Origin: Candidatus Zixiibacteriota bacterium
GTDB taxonomy: Bacteria > Zixibacteria > MSB-5A5 > CAIYYT01
Direction: 5' to 3'
DNA length: 6,601 bases
NCBI GenBank assembly: GCA_963205155.1
Contig: CAUJJY010000166.1
Location: 1 to 6,601 of the forward strand
The translations under genes were made by a program, and so were the position numbers. Under the pieces are notes generated by a model, which saw only the letters and a list, made by a program, of their open reading frames with translations, had not been told where the DNA came from and made no database searches. Each line of letters starts with the position of its first letter. The first letter of the stretch is position 1. Shown in pieces: positions 1-5,984 of the stretch.

Positions 1-611
1 GGCACATAGACGCCGCCAATTTGACCAAGCTTCTGCAACAGAGTCGGTCGATCATAAATTGAACTTTGGCTTAACAATGCCGCAATTGAATCAGACTCCG
101 CGTCCAAATCACCGACGAAAAATGCTTCGACGAATTCGGCGATCGGCTCGGGATTGATAGCTTTAATGCCTGATGCAGTGATGATCGGATGTGACGTATC
201 TCGTTCGGTCGCACGCAGTGGCAGATGTGCCAACTTCAAAGCAGTGACAATACCGCCAAATGAAAGTGCATCGGGAATCAGAAAGTGAATCCAATCGCAA
301 TCGCGCAGCGGTGAAAATGATTCGAGGGTAAAGAGCGGGATGTTCTTCTCGCGCAGAAGTTCCGATGCATCATTGTCCGGCAAAAATGCCCGCTCGCAGG
401 ACATCGTGTTAGTGCCGTTGAGGGCGCGATACAGCCGATGCAGTTCGGCATAGCCCATACCGCGGTCGTACTTTTCGGGCACGCATAGAACCAGCCGTAC
501 CGCTGCTACCTCGGCGCGCGGACGCACTGCTCCCCATTCGTTTCCGATATATCTGGCCGGGCGAATTACACGGGGGAAAAATTCGGCATCCAGAAGGGCC
601 CTGTTATTCAT
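1..611 (-). CDS. B12-binding-type radical SAM protein (TIGR03960-like), N-terminal part, cut by window edge
   Basis: Open reading frame on the minus strand running off the left edge; 203 complete codons are visible. I translated it by hand. The pattern matches the N-terminal, cobalamin-binding-like region of the TIGR03960 radical SAM family: RPARYIGNEWG at residues 17-27, a PEKYDRGM segment at 45-52 where family members usually have PDvYEiGMS, CERAFLP at 72-78, LFTLES at 93-98, NPEPIAEF at 153-160, and GGVYVP at the cut end. The CxxxCxxC iron-sulfur motif would lie further along, outside the window, so catalytic capacity cannot be judged. The start at 611 is the only ATG ahead of the conserved RPARY block, but its Shine-Dalgarno is poor (an AGGG directly abutting the ATG). 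The gene lies 80 nt downstream of the small zinc-ribbon gene and is probably co-transcribed with it. Family members are often encoded near rplU and may modify RNA or a ribosomal component; the substrate is not known to me. Family assignment is by memory of the consensus. Confidence 0.8.
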   Translation of the reverse strand, partial: MNNRALLDAEFFPRVIRPARYIGNEWGAVRPRAEVAAVRLVLCVPEKYDRGMGYAELHRLYRALNGTNTMSCERAFLPDNDASELLREKNIPLFTLESFSPLRDCDWIHFLIPDALSFGGIVTALKLAHLPLRATERDTSHPIITASGIKAINPEPIAEFVEAFFVGDLDAESDSIAALLSQSSIYDRPTLLQKLGQIGGVYV

Positions 612-633
612 CCCTGAAATGCTGTCCGTTAAA

Positions 634-656
634 GGTTGGGGAGTTGAACCCGAACC
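634..656 (-). other. intergenic hairpin between the zinc-ribbon and radical SAM genes
   Basis: Read on the minus strand, GGTT/AACC (4 bp) and GGG/CCC (3 bp) pair around a single C-C mismatch and a 7-nt loop, TTCAACT. Only three T residues follow, so it is at best a weak or partial terminator; it could instead be an attenuator or mRNA-stabilising element that lowers expression of the radical SAM gene relative to the small gene upstream. The loop resembles a tRNA T-arm, but no other tRNA parts surround it. Confidence 0.4.
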
Positions 657-691
657 GAAAGTACGCAATGATTAAGCCTTGAAAGAGCCGT

Positions 692-883
692 TTAGCCCAA
701 TATGTCTTTTTGATTACACTTGCACATCTCGACGATCTTGTCCTTAAACTTCCACGACTTCTTGTCGGTCGTGAAGGTTGGGTCGACCAGGCGGATGGGT
801 TCCATCGCCGTGGAGCAGACCGGACAGATCTTGACGTGAGACTTCTTCGAAGCCTTATCTGCAAATGATTGCCTTTTCGCCAT
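692..883 (-). CDS. small zinc-ribbon-like protein, function unknown
   Basis: A 63-residue protein with two cysteine pairs, CPVC at residues 20-23 and CKC at 54-56, which could form a four-cysteine zinc site. The N-terminus is basic (MAKRQSFADK, then KKSHVK) and there is no signal peptide or membrane segment, so it is probably cytoplasmic; a small basic zinc-ribbon protein could bind RNA or a ribosomal partner, but that is inference. The start is secure: a perfect AGGAGG Shine-Dalgarno lies at 892-897, 8 nt before the ATG, and a consensus promoter lies just upstream. Stop codon is TAA at 692-694. It precedes the radical SAM gene in the same direction, which suggests a functional link. I do not recognise a named family. 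A longer reading frame overlapping it on the same strand is out of frame with these signals and was discarded. Confidence 0.8.
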   Translation of the reverse strand: MAKRQSFADKASKKSHVKICPVCSTAMEPIRLVDPTFTTDKKSWKFKDKIVEMCKCNQKDILG

Positions 884-891
884 TTCCTCGT

Positions 892-897
892 CCTCCT
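892..897 (-). promoter_or_regulatory. strong Shine-Dalgarno of the zinc-ribbon gene
   Basis: AGGAGG on the minus strand, 8 nt before the ATG at 881-883. A second GAGGAA lies closer to the start. It fixes the start of the 63-residue gene and shows the host uses classical ribosome binding sites. A run of seven T residues (898-904) immediately precedes it in the leader. Confidence 0.85.
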
Positions 898-915
898 AAA
901 AAAACAGTGACCCTT

Positions 916-943
916 ATTATACGTAAAGAGGTTCCAAAGTCAA
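916..943 (-). promoter_or_regulatory. sigma-70-type promoter for the zinc-ribbon gene
   Basis: On the minus strand, TTGACT (938-943) is followed after 16 nt by a perfect TATAAT (916-921). Transcription would begin near 909, giving a leader of about 26 nt that contains the AGGAGG. The promoter makes the small gene, and probably the radical SAM gene after it, independent of the rplU-lpxD cluster upstream. The TTGACx/TATAAT form argues against a Bacteroidetes-type host, whose promoters differ. Confidence 0.8.
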
Positions 944-1008
944 TAGCCGGAATGAAAATGAGCGAAGATTTTGGGATTTAAGGGGTTAGGAATGGTAAAC
1001 TGGCAAGA

Positions 1009-2037
1009 CTATGGCAGTTTCTTCTTCAGCTCTTCGACTTCTGCCTTGAGCCGCTTAAGCTCCGCCATCCGTTCCGGCAAGCGGCTTAGATGCGCTTCGA
1101 GAATTTTGAATTCCTTCAACTCGCGCTGGGGTGAACCGGCGTAGATTGTGCCCTCTTTGAGTGTACCGGAGACCCCGGCCTGCGCTGCGATAGTCACTCG
1201 ATCGGGAATGTTTAGATGCCCCACAATTCCCGCCTGCCCGGCGAGTACGACGTAGTTTCCAATCGTCGTCGAACCGGCGATTCCCACCTGCGAGACGATC
1301 AAACAGCCGCGTCCGATTTTGACATTGTGCGCGATCTGCACCAAATTATCGATCTTGGTGCCGGCGCCGATCACCGTCTCGCCCAAAGCGGCGCGATCGA
1401 CCGTGCAATTCGCGCCGATCTCAACATCATCTTCGATCCGCACCCGTCCAATCTGGTAAACCTTGTGATGAATGCCCTTATCCTGCGCATAGCCGAATCC
1501 GTCCGAACCGATGACGGTGCCCGCATGTATGGAGACATTGTTACCGATCACTGTATCGTCATATAACGTGACATTCGGATAGATCAGGCAGTTGTTGCCG
1601 AGCACACAGTCACGGCCAATTACGGCGCCGGTCATAATCTTGCAGTTGTCGCCGATCCTGGCGCCCGCGGCGATCTCGACAAAACTGCCGACATGCGCGT
1701 TCTCGCCCAAAGTCACATCGGGATCGATTGATGCGTGCGGTGAAATGCCGGGATGAAGTTGATGTCCCGGTGGCGGAGAAATAAGCTTGAGTGCTTGGCT
1801 GAAGGCGAAATACGGTTTGGGATGTACGAGATAATTCAGCGGGTACTGCGTGCGAGGTGCATCAACGATGACCGCACTCGCTTTCGTGGTCGCAAGATGC
1901 TGTTCGTATTTAGGATTGGCGAGGAAGGCAAGATCGCCGCTTGTGGCGGTTTCCAACGTGCTGATGCGTACAATATCGATGTCGCCGTCGCCGACAACGG
2001 CGCCACCCAGCGTTTCTGCCAGGTCCCGCAGTTTCAT
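1009..2037 (-). CDS. lpxD: UDP-3-O-acylglucosamine N-acyltransferase LpxD
   Basis: LpxD adds the second, N-linked hydroxyacyl chain (from acyl-ACP) to UDP-3-O-acylglucosamine in the cytoplasm, the third step of lipid A synthesis. The 342-residue length matches the family (about 340). Residues 1-100 form the uridine-binding N-terminal domain, including the F38/N41/Y44 spacing expected of the uracil pocket. Residues about 104-295 are left-handed beta-helix hexapeptide repeats. The catalytic histidine is in QIAHNV (H237), and the second conserved histidine is in GIVGHLNI (H274). Residues about 308-342 form the C-terminal helix typical of the trimer (rich in K, E and L). The ATG at 2035-2037 lies 3 nt after the stop of the OmpH-like paralogue; GGAGAAGG inside the end of that gene can serve as Shine-Dalgarno, so translation is likely coupled. 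Stop is TAG at the normal family end. The expected followers fabZ and lpxA are not downstream. Confidence 0.97.
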   Translation of the reverse strand: MKLRDLAETLGGAVVGDGDIDIVRISTLETATSGDLAFLANPKYEQHLATTKASAVIVDAPRTQYPLNYLVHPKPYFAFSQALKLISPPPGHQLHPGISPHASIDPDVTLGENAHVGSFVEIAAGARIGDNCKIMTGAVIGRDCVLGNNCLIYPNVTLYDDTVIGNNVSIHAGTVIGSDGFGYAQDKGIHHKVYQIGRVRIEDDVEIGANCTVDRAALGETVIGAGTKIDNLVQIAHNVKIGRGCLIVSQVGIAGSTTIGNYVVLAGQAGIVGHLNIPDRVTIAAQAGVSGTLKEGTIYAGSPQRELKEFKILEAHLSRLPERMAELKRLKAEVEELKKKLP

Positions 2038-2040
2038 CGT

Positions 2041-2499
2041 TTACTTGGCCTTCTCCAGCTCCCGCAGGACAAGATCGGTGACATCGAGGTCCTTGGTGGC
2101 AAACGCAATGTTGCCGTTGACACAGTCAAGCACCAGGTCATAGCCATTCTGCCCGGCAACGACTTCCAAGGCGTGATTGATCTCCTCCATAAGCGGCTGG
2201 GTCAGTTCGTGATTACGTTTCTCTGCCTGACCGTTCGGTCCGAATATTCCTTCCGCTTTATTCTTGAATGCAACCTTGCGCGCGACAATCGCATTAGCCC
2301 GGTCGCTTTGTTCCGAATCCGAGTAGAGCAAAGACTGCTGCGCAAACTCTGTCTCTAAGCGCTCAATACTGCTCTGTTCGTCTTCGAGCTCAAGATTCCA
2401 TTGGCGGACTTCTTCGTCGAACTCGCTCTGGGCTTTCTTGAACTTGGGATAGTTCGATCGCAGCCGATAGGAGTCAATATAACCGTATCTGTGGGACAT
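2041..2499 (-). CDS. OmpH/Skp-family protein, second copy, lacking a signal peptide
   Basis: A 152-residue OmpH/Skp-family protein that aligns without gaps to residues 31-176 of the Skp encoded just upstream, from YIDSYR (residue 7) to the C-terminal ELEK; by hand count about 76 of 146 positions are identical. Shared blocks include QWN, IERLE, the IFGP-G turn, GYDL-LD, VNGNIA and a C-terminal D-TD-VL-ELEK strand typical of OmpH. The middle, corresponding to the coiled-coil arms (about residues 57-86), has diverged most. Unlike Skp it starts MSHRYGYIDS with no signal peptide, so as annotated it would stay in the cytoplasm, which is odd for a periplasmic chaperone. The frame is the same as that of skp, with only TAG, GGC and ACG between the last skp sense codon and this ATG. 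The Shine-Dalgarno is weak (AGGG within the upstream stop). The second copy could instead be reached by readthrough. Confidence 0.85.
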   Translation of the reverse strand: MSHRYGYIDSYRLRSNYPKFKKAQSEFDEEVRQWNLELEDEQSSIERLETEFAQQSLLYSDSEQSDRANAIVARKVAFKNKAEGIFGPNGQAEKRNHELTQPLMEEINHALEVVAGQNGYDLVLDCVNGNIAFATKDLDVTDLVLRELEKAK

Positions 2500-2508
2500 C
2501 GTGCCCTA
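2497..2508 (-). other. in-frame amber junction between the tandem skp genes
   Basis: On the minus strand the end of skp reads ACG CAG TAG GGC ACG ATG, where TAG (2506-2508) is the stop of skp and ATG (2497-2499) the start of the second copy. No frame change occurs across the junction, so one decoded UAG would join both domains behind a single signal peptide. UAG is a genuine stop elsewhere here, as lpxD ends on TAG at the normal family length, so wholesale reassignment is unlikely. Confidence 0.8.
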
Positions 2509-3036
2509 CTGCGTTTTCTCGAGCTCTTCCAGCACCTTGTCGGTGATGTCCATTTCTTTCTTCGCGTATGCAATATTGCCGTTGACACTGTCGAGAATCA
2601 GGTCATAGCCTTCCATTAAGGCGACTTTTTCCAAAACGGTGTTGATCTTGTCCAAGAGCGGCTTGGTCAGGGCGACATTGCGCAATTCAGCGCGGCCGTC
2701 GGGTCCAAAAATCTCATTGGCTAGTTTTTGCCAGGTGGTTTTTTTGAGCTCGATCTCGGCTTCCTTTTCTTTCTTCTTGGCATCGGAAAGAATCAGCGCC
2801 TGCTTGGCAAGTTCGGCTTCTAACCGTTCGATATCTTTTTGGCCGTTTTCGACTTCGATGTTCCACTGCTCGACTTCTTTGTTGAATTGCGCCTGCGCGT
2901 CCTGGAATTCTTTGTATTCAAGGCGGATACGGTAGGAATCGATATACACGATTTTGTCCTGCGCCTGAAGTGAAAGCGGGAGCGATAAAATGGCTGCAAA
3001 TGCGATGATAGCAAACACAAATGCACTACGATTCAT
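2506..3036 (-). CDS. skp: periplasmic chaperone Skp (OmpH family)
   Basis: Skp/OmpH is a trimeric periplasmic chaperone that holds unfolded outer-membrane proteins and hands them to the BAM complex. The 176-residue product has a signal peptide: a short basic start (MNRS), a hydrophobic core at about residues 5-22, and likely cleavage near LQA-QD (after residue 25). Mature features are YIDSYR at 31-36, a charged coiled-coil region at about 40-105 rich in E, K, Q and A, an IFGPDGR turn at 109-115, and a C-terminal VNGNIAYA and DITDKVLEEL strand-helix. I chose ATG at 3034-3036 rather than the TTG four codons upstream, because GGAGG (3042-3046) overlaps that TTG and sits 5 nt before this ATG. It follows bamA after 31 nt. 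It is co-directional with bamA and lpxD, the classical envelope-biogenesis order. Confidence 0.93.
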   Translation of the reverse strand: MNRSAFVFAIIAFAAILSLPLSLQAQDKIVYIDSYRIRLEYKEFQDAQAQFNKEVEQWNIEVENGQKDIERLEAELAKQALILSDAKKKEKEAEIELKKTTWQKLANEIFGPDGRAELRNVALTKPLLDKINTVLEKVALMEGYDLILDSVNGNIAYAKKEMDITDKVLEELEKTQ

Positions 3037-3041
3037 GGTTT

Positions 3042-3046
3042 CCTCC
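3042..3046 (-). promoter_or_regulatory. Shine-Dalgarno that decides the skp start
   Basis: GGAGG on the minus strand, 5 nt before the ATG at 3034-3036. A possible TTG start at 3046-3048 overlaps this site and would give a slightly longer protein (MEETMNRS), so it is rejected. Confidence 0.75.
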
Positions 3047-3067
3047 AAAGGATTCTTCTATGCGCTG

Positions 3068-5383
3068 TTAGAATGTGGTTCCGAGTTGGAAATGTGGTTT
3101 CCAGCCGGCGCCGTCGGGGTTATTATAGCCATATCCGAAGTCAAATCCAATAGTTCCTAAGCCCGGAATGACAATTCTGAACCCGGCGCCCACTGACTTT
3201 TTCAGACCGTCGGTCCTATCCAGATCAAACGGTTTGACCGCCCTGCCGGAAAGCCAGGCATTACCGGCATCGGCGAAGGCCAGTACATATATCTGCTGTT
3301 CGACGATCGGCATCTGTAATTCAAGGTTATATATCAACTCTGACCGCCCGCGCAGAAGACCTTTATCGGCGTTGCGCGGACCGACTGTGCCGTCTTCATA
3401 ACCGCGAATAACGCCATCCTGATAGGTGCCGCCCGGTGCAAAGCGTTCGGAATACGGAATCCCTTTGTCGCCGTCCGGTGAATCGATGACGCCCAACCGC
3501 ACTTTGCCGGCTAAGACAAACTTCCACCAGATGCGTTGATATTTGGATGCATCGAAGACGTGCTTGTGATACTTCCAGTCGCCGCCCAGCGCCCAGCCGG
3601 AGGCTTCCGAGCTAAGCTGTACGAGCGAGCCCGAGGTCGCAAACTGCGACAAGTCGCGCGAGTCGCGGACGAGCGTGGCGCCAAGCGCCGAAGTGGTCAA
3701 CCAATCATTCTCATACTGCAGAAGGCTGTTGGGATTGTTCTTGTTGTTTTCGCGATAGGCATCGTTGAAGTCGAAATAACGAACTTCTTCTAATGTATAG
3801 CGTCCGGTGATGCGGAAATAGTCATCGGGCCACGTTAATCGCCGACCGAGACGAACACCCATACCCCGGGTGCCTTCGCTGAATTCCTCGGTGCCGAAAC
3901 TCAATTCACGATTGACGTTGAAAACATCCATACCGAATGAAGTCGGCGTGTCAAACATCCACGGCTCGGTAAACGACAACGAGATGGAATTGCGACGCGA
4001 ACCGAATGACCAGTCCAGATTGACGTTCTGGCCGTTGCCGCGGAAATTGGGAATGCCGAGGCCCAGTGTTCCGACCAGCTTGTCCTGACCGGAGTAACCG
4101 GCGCCCGCCTGAATCTGTCCGGTCGGTTTTTCGGAGACCTTGAACACGATGTCGATGTCGCCGTCGGGAAGGTTCTTCACATCCGGTTCGACATTTGAGA
4201 AATAGTTCAGAAGCATCACGTTGCGCAATGAGCGCATCAGCAATGAGCGCTTGAAGACTTGTCCCGGTCTCGAAAACAACTCCCGCCGGATAACTTTTTC
4301 CTTGGTCTTGGAGTTGCCTTCGACAAAGACCTTGTTGATGTGCGCAGGGACGCCCTCGGAGATTTCGAATTCGATATTCAGTGCGGAGTCGCTGGTTTGA
4401 ACATTGTCGAGGATGCGGACGTGAATATAGCCGTCCTCTTGGTAAACTGAATAGAGATTCGTGACCGACTCTTCAAACTTCTCGAAGTCGTAAATGTCGC
4501 CACGCTTGAATTTCAACTGATTTTCCAACAGCTCCGACTTGTAGATTTCGTTCCCGGAGAATTTGACATCGCCGTAATGATAGCGCGTGCCTTCGTTCAC
4601 ATACAGACGAAGTACCAGTCCTTTTCCGTCGGTATCGACAATTACGCTGTCGTCGGTAATGGCGGCATCGATATGTCCGCGCTTGCGGTAGTATTGGATG
4701 ATCTTTTCTTTGTCCTCTTCGAATTGGTCCCGCTTGAAAGCACCGGAGCGCAGGAAGCCTTTCGGCTTGGCGCTCATTTCACCGCGCAATGAGCCGTCGG
4801 AGAAGGCGTCGTTGCCTTCGAATTCGATCGCGCGAATCTTGACCTTCTCGTTTTCTTTGACTTTGAAAACGACCGCCATTTTGTTGCTGTCAAGTGACTT
4901 GGTTTCGGTGGTGACTTCGGCGAGGTAGTAGCCTTCGTCACTGTAGAATTTCTTTAAGGCATCGACGTTGTTGGTGATTTGGCTGGGACCGACAGTTTGC
5001 CGCTCAAAGATAGTGAGCTTTTCTTTGAGCTTGTCGGTTTTGATCGATTTGTTGCCCTCGAAATCGATTTGTGTTACCTGGGGATGCTCAATGACGGAGA
5101 TTTTGACATTGATGCGGCCGCCGGCGAACTCGCCGTTGACTTGCACGTCGGAAAAAAGTCCCAACGCGTAGACGCGCCGGATTGCTTCCTGGACCGCAGT
5201 CGAGGAAAGCTTCATGCCGGTGGTGAGACCGGAGACGGAACTGATCAGCGAAGACTCAACCGCCTGGTTCCCTTCGACCACCACACTTGCGACTTCGTAG
5301 CTTTGCGCCTTTGCCGTTGTTGCGGCGAAGAGCGCTATCAGCAGCGAAACGATCCATAGTGCCGCTGCTTGCGATTTGCTCAT
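3068..5383 (-). CDS. bamA: outer membrane protein assembly factor BamA
   Basis: BamA is the Omp85-family core of the BAM complex, folding and inserting beta-barrel proteins into the outer membrane. The 771-residue product has a clear signal peptide (hydrophobic residues about 7-22, cleavage at AKA-QS after residue 26). Five POTRA domains follow, each marked by a conserved GN in a V/I-x-F/V-x-GN strand turn: residues 38-39, 110-111, 190-191, 277-278 and 356-357. The barrel runs from about residue 420 to the end. The conserved L6 loop motif is IRGYEDG at 659-665, and the protein ends in a C-terminal phenylalanine (F771) in a terminal beta-strand, as in outer-membrane barrels. The start is 13 nt after the rplU stop, with only a weak Shine-Dalgarno (ACAGG). 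Stop is TAA. Length is close to the E. coli protein (about 810), slightly shorter. Confidence 0.97.
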   Translation of the reverse strand: MSKSQAAALWIVSLLIALFAATTAKAQSYEVASVVVEGNQAVESSLISSVSGLTTGMKLSSTAVQEAIRRVYALGLFSDVQVNGEFAGGRINVKISVIEHPQVTQIDFEGNKSIKTDKLKEKLTIFERQTVGPSQITNNVDALKKFYSDEGYYLAEVTTETKSLDSNKMAVVFKVKENEKVKIRAIEFEGNDAFSDGSLRGEMSAKPKGFLRSGAFKRDQFEEDKEKIIQYYRKRGHIDAAITDDSVIVDTDGKGLVLRLYVNEGTRYHYGDVKFSGNEIYKSELLENQLKFKRGDIYDFEKFEESVTNLYSVYQEDGYIHVRILDNVQTSDSALNIEFEISEGVPAHINKVFVEGNSKTKEKVIRRELFSRPGQVFKRSLLMRSLRNVMLLNYFSNVEPDVKNLPDGDIDIVFKVSEKPTGQIQAGAGYSGQDKLVGTLGLGIPNFRGNGQNVNLDWSFGSRRNSISLSFTEPWMFDTPTSFGMDVFNVNRELSFGTEEFSEGTRGMGVRLGRRLTWPDDYFRITGRYTLEEVRYFDFNDAYRENNKNNPNSLLQYENDWLTTSALGATLVRDSRDLSQFATSGSLVQLSSEASGWALGGDWKYHKHVFDASKYQRIWWKFVLAGKVRLGVIDSPDGDKGIPYSERFAPGGTYQDGVIRGYEDGTVGPRNADKGLLRGRSELIYNLELQMPIVEQQIYVLAFADAGNAWLSGRAVKPFDLDRTDGLKKSVGAGFRIVIPGLGTIGFDFGYGYNNPDGAGWKPHFQLGTTF

Positions 5384-5396
5384 CCGTGCCTGTCTG

Positions 5397-5711
5397 TTAG
5401 CTGACGATGATTTTTCCGATTTTCAGATCAGTAAAGTCCTGCCGATGTCCGCGCATCTTGCGATATTTGGTGCGGCGCTTCTTCTTGAACACCAACACCT
5501 TCTTGTCACGGCCCATATCGAGCACGGTCGCCTCAACTTTGGCGCCTTCGACCAGCGGTCGGCCGATCTTGCTCGATTCGCCGTCACCGACCATCAGGAC
5601 GCGCTCTATTTGATAAGACGCACCCGGTTCGGCAACGTGCATTGGCACGCGAATAACATCGCCTGTGGCGACACGGTACTGCAGTCCGCCAGCTTCTACA
5701 ATTGCATACAT
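5397..5711 (-). CDS. rplU: 50S ribosomal protein bL21
   Basis: bL21 binds 23S rRNA in the large ribosomal subunit. At 104 residues it has the usual length. The N-terminus MYAIVEAGGLQYRV matches the family start, except that the K common in the GGKQ motif is L10. The C-terminus has the expected basic segment KKKRRTKYRKMRGHRQ (about 76-91) followed by a short strand (LKIGKI). A promoter at 5755-5782 and an AGGAG site (5724-5728, 12 nt before the ATG) serve it, and it heads the cluster leading into bamA. The usual partner rpmA (bL27) does not follow; bamA begins 13 nt after the stop. Confidence 0.96.
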   Translation of the reverse strand: MYAIVEAGGLQYRVATGDVIRVPMHVAEPGASYQIERVLMVGDGESSKIGRPLVEGAKVEATVLDMGRDKKVLVFKKKRRTKYRKMRGHRQDFTDLKIGKIIVS

Positions 5712-5723
5712 GCTTCTAACAAA

Positions 5724-5728
5724 CTCCT
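5724..5728 (-). promoter_or_regulatory. Shine-Dalgarno of rplU
   Basis: AGGAG on the minus strand within GAGAGGAG, 12 nt before the ATG at 5709-5711. The spacing is longer than ideal; an AGAAG nearer the start may also contribute. Confidence 0.6.
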
Positions 5729-5754
5729 CTCAAACTAACGCAAAATAGTCTGAT

Positions 5755-5782
5755 ATGATAGCTTTTGGACGGCATTTGTCAA
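5755..5782 (-). promoter_or_regulatory. sigma-70-type promoter of the rplU-bamA-skp-lpxD cluster
   Basis: On the minus strand a perfect TTGACA (5777-5782) and TATCAT (5755-5760, five of six consensus bases) are 16 nt apart. Transcription would start near 5748, giving a leader of about 37 nt to the rplU ATG. No other gene with a good promoter intervenes before lpxD, so this is the likely driver of the whole cluster; internal promoters cannot be excluded. Confidence 0.75.
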
Positions 5783-5797
5783 GAACTATCTGTCCGG

Positions 5798-5827
5798 TTG
5801 ACACCCTGCCCTACAGCTAATTATAGA
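5798..5827 (+). promoter_or_regulatory. candidate divergent promoter for the His-rich gene
   Basis: TTGACA (5798-5803) on the plus strand, 18 nt spacer, then TATAGA (5822-5827, a TATA-containing but imperfect -10). Transcription would start near 5834 and leave a leader of about 150 nt before the ATG at 5985. The -35 lies 15 nt from the -35 of the opposite rplU promoter, so the two are arranged back to back. Weaker than the rplU promoter. Confidence 0.45.
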
Positions 5828-5984
5828 ATAAAGGCTCCGGCAAAGTTCCTAAAAACTATGGGGTTAGGGCTAGCCAACAACTGCCCCTTTACCGACGGCC
5901 AGCTGCAGCTATTTCCAAAATCGCCAACTGCGACCCACAATATGCCCTATTGACTTCTCAATAAAACCTCGTTTATTCGCTGTC
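5828..5984 (+). other. untranslated leader or intergenic stretch with short palindromes
   Basis: About 157 nt between the candidate plus-strand promoter and the His-rich gene. It contains two exact short palindromes, GGCTAGCC (5868-5875) and AGCTGCAGCT (5901-5910), which could be operator sites or simply chance. A reading frame starting at a TTG at 5765 spans part of this stretch, but it has no family resemblance and no Shine-Dalgarno. A TTGACT at 5950-5955 lacks a usable -10. I see no riboswitch. Confidence 0.35.

Noticed and set aside
634..656. Possible tRNA, from a T-arm-like stem and loop
   Set aside because: No acceptor, D or anticodon arms can be drawn around it on either strand.
604..864. 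86-residue reading frame on the minus strand overlapping the zinc-ribbon gene
   Set aside because: It overlaps in another frame, has an arginine/serine-rich shadow composition, and lacks a Shine-Dalgarno, whereas the 692-883 frame has a perfect one and a promoter.
1753..2358. 201-residue plus-strand reading frame antisense to lpxD and the second OmpH-like gene
   Set aside because: It lies wholly opposite two well-supported genes, has no family resemblance and no ribosome binding site; its length is explained by codon bias of the true genes.
2497..2508. Reassignment of UAG as a sense codon genome-wide
   Set aside because: lpxD ends on UAG at exactly the expected family length, so UAG works as a stop in this genome.
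4979..5359. 126-residue plus-strand reading frame antisense to bamA
   Set aside because: Shadow of the bamA signal peptide and first POTRA domains; no independent coding evidence.
5860..5890. Possible attenuator: GGGG and CCCC flanking GGCTAGCC, followed by TTT
   Set aside because: The inner palindrome cannot form a stable hairpin with a proper loop and the outer stem is only 4 bp with a large bulge.
5765..5953. 62-residue plus-strand reading frame in the divergent region
   Set aside because: Starts at a TTG inside the promoter region without a Shine-Dalgarno and resembles nothing I know.
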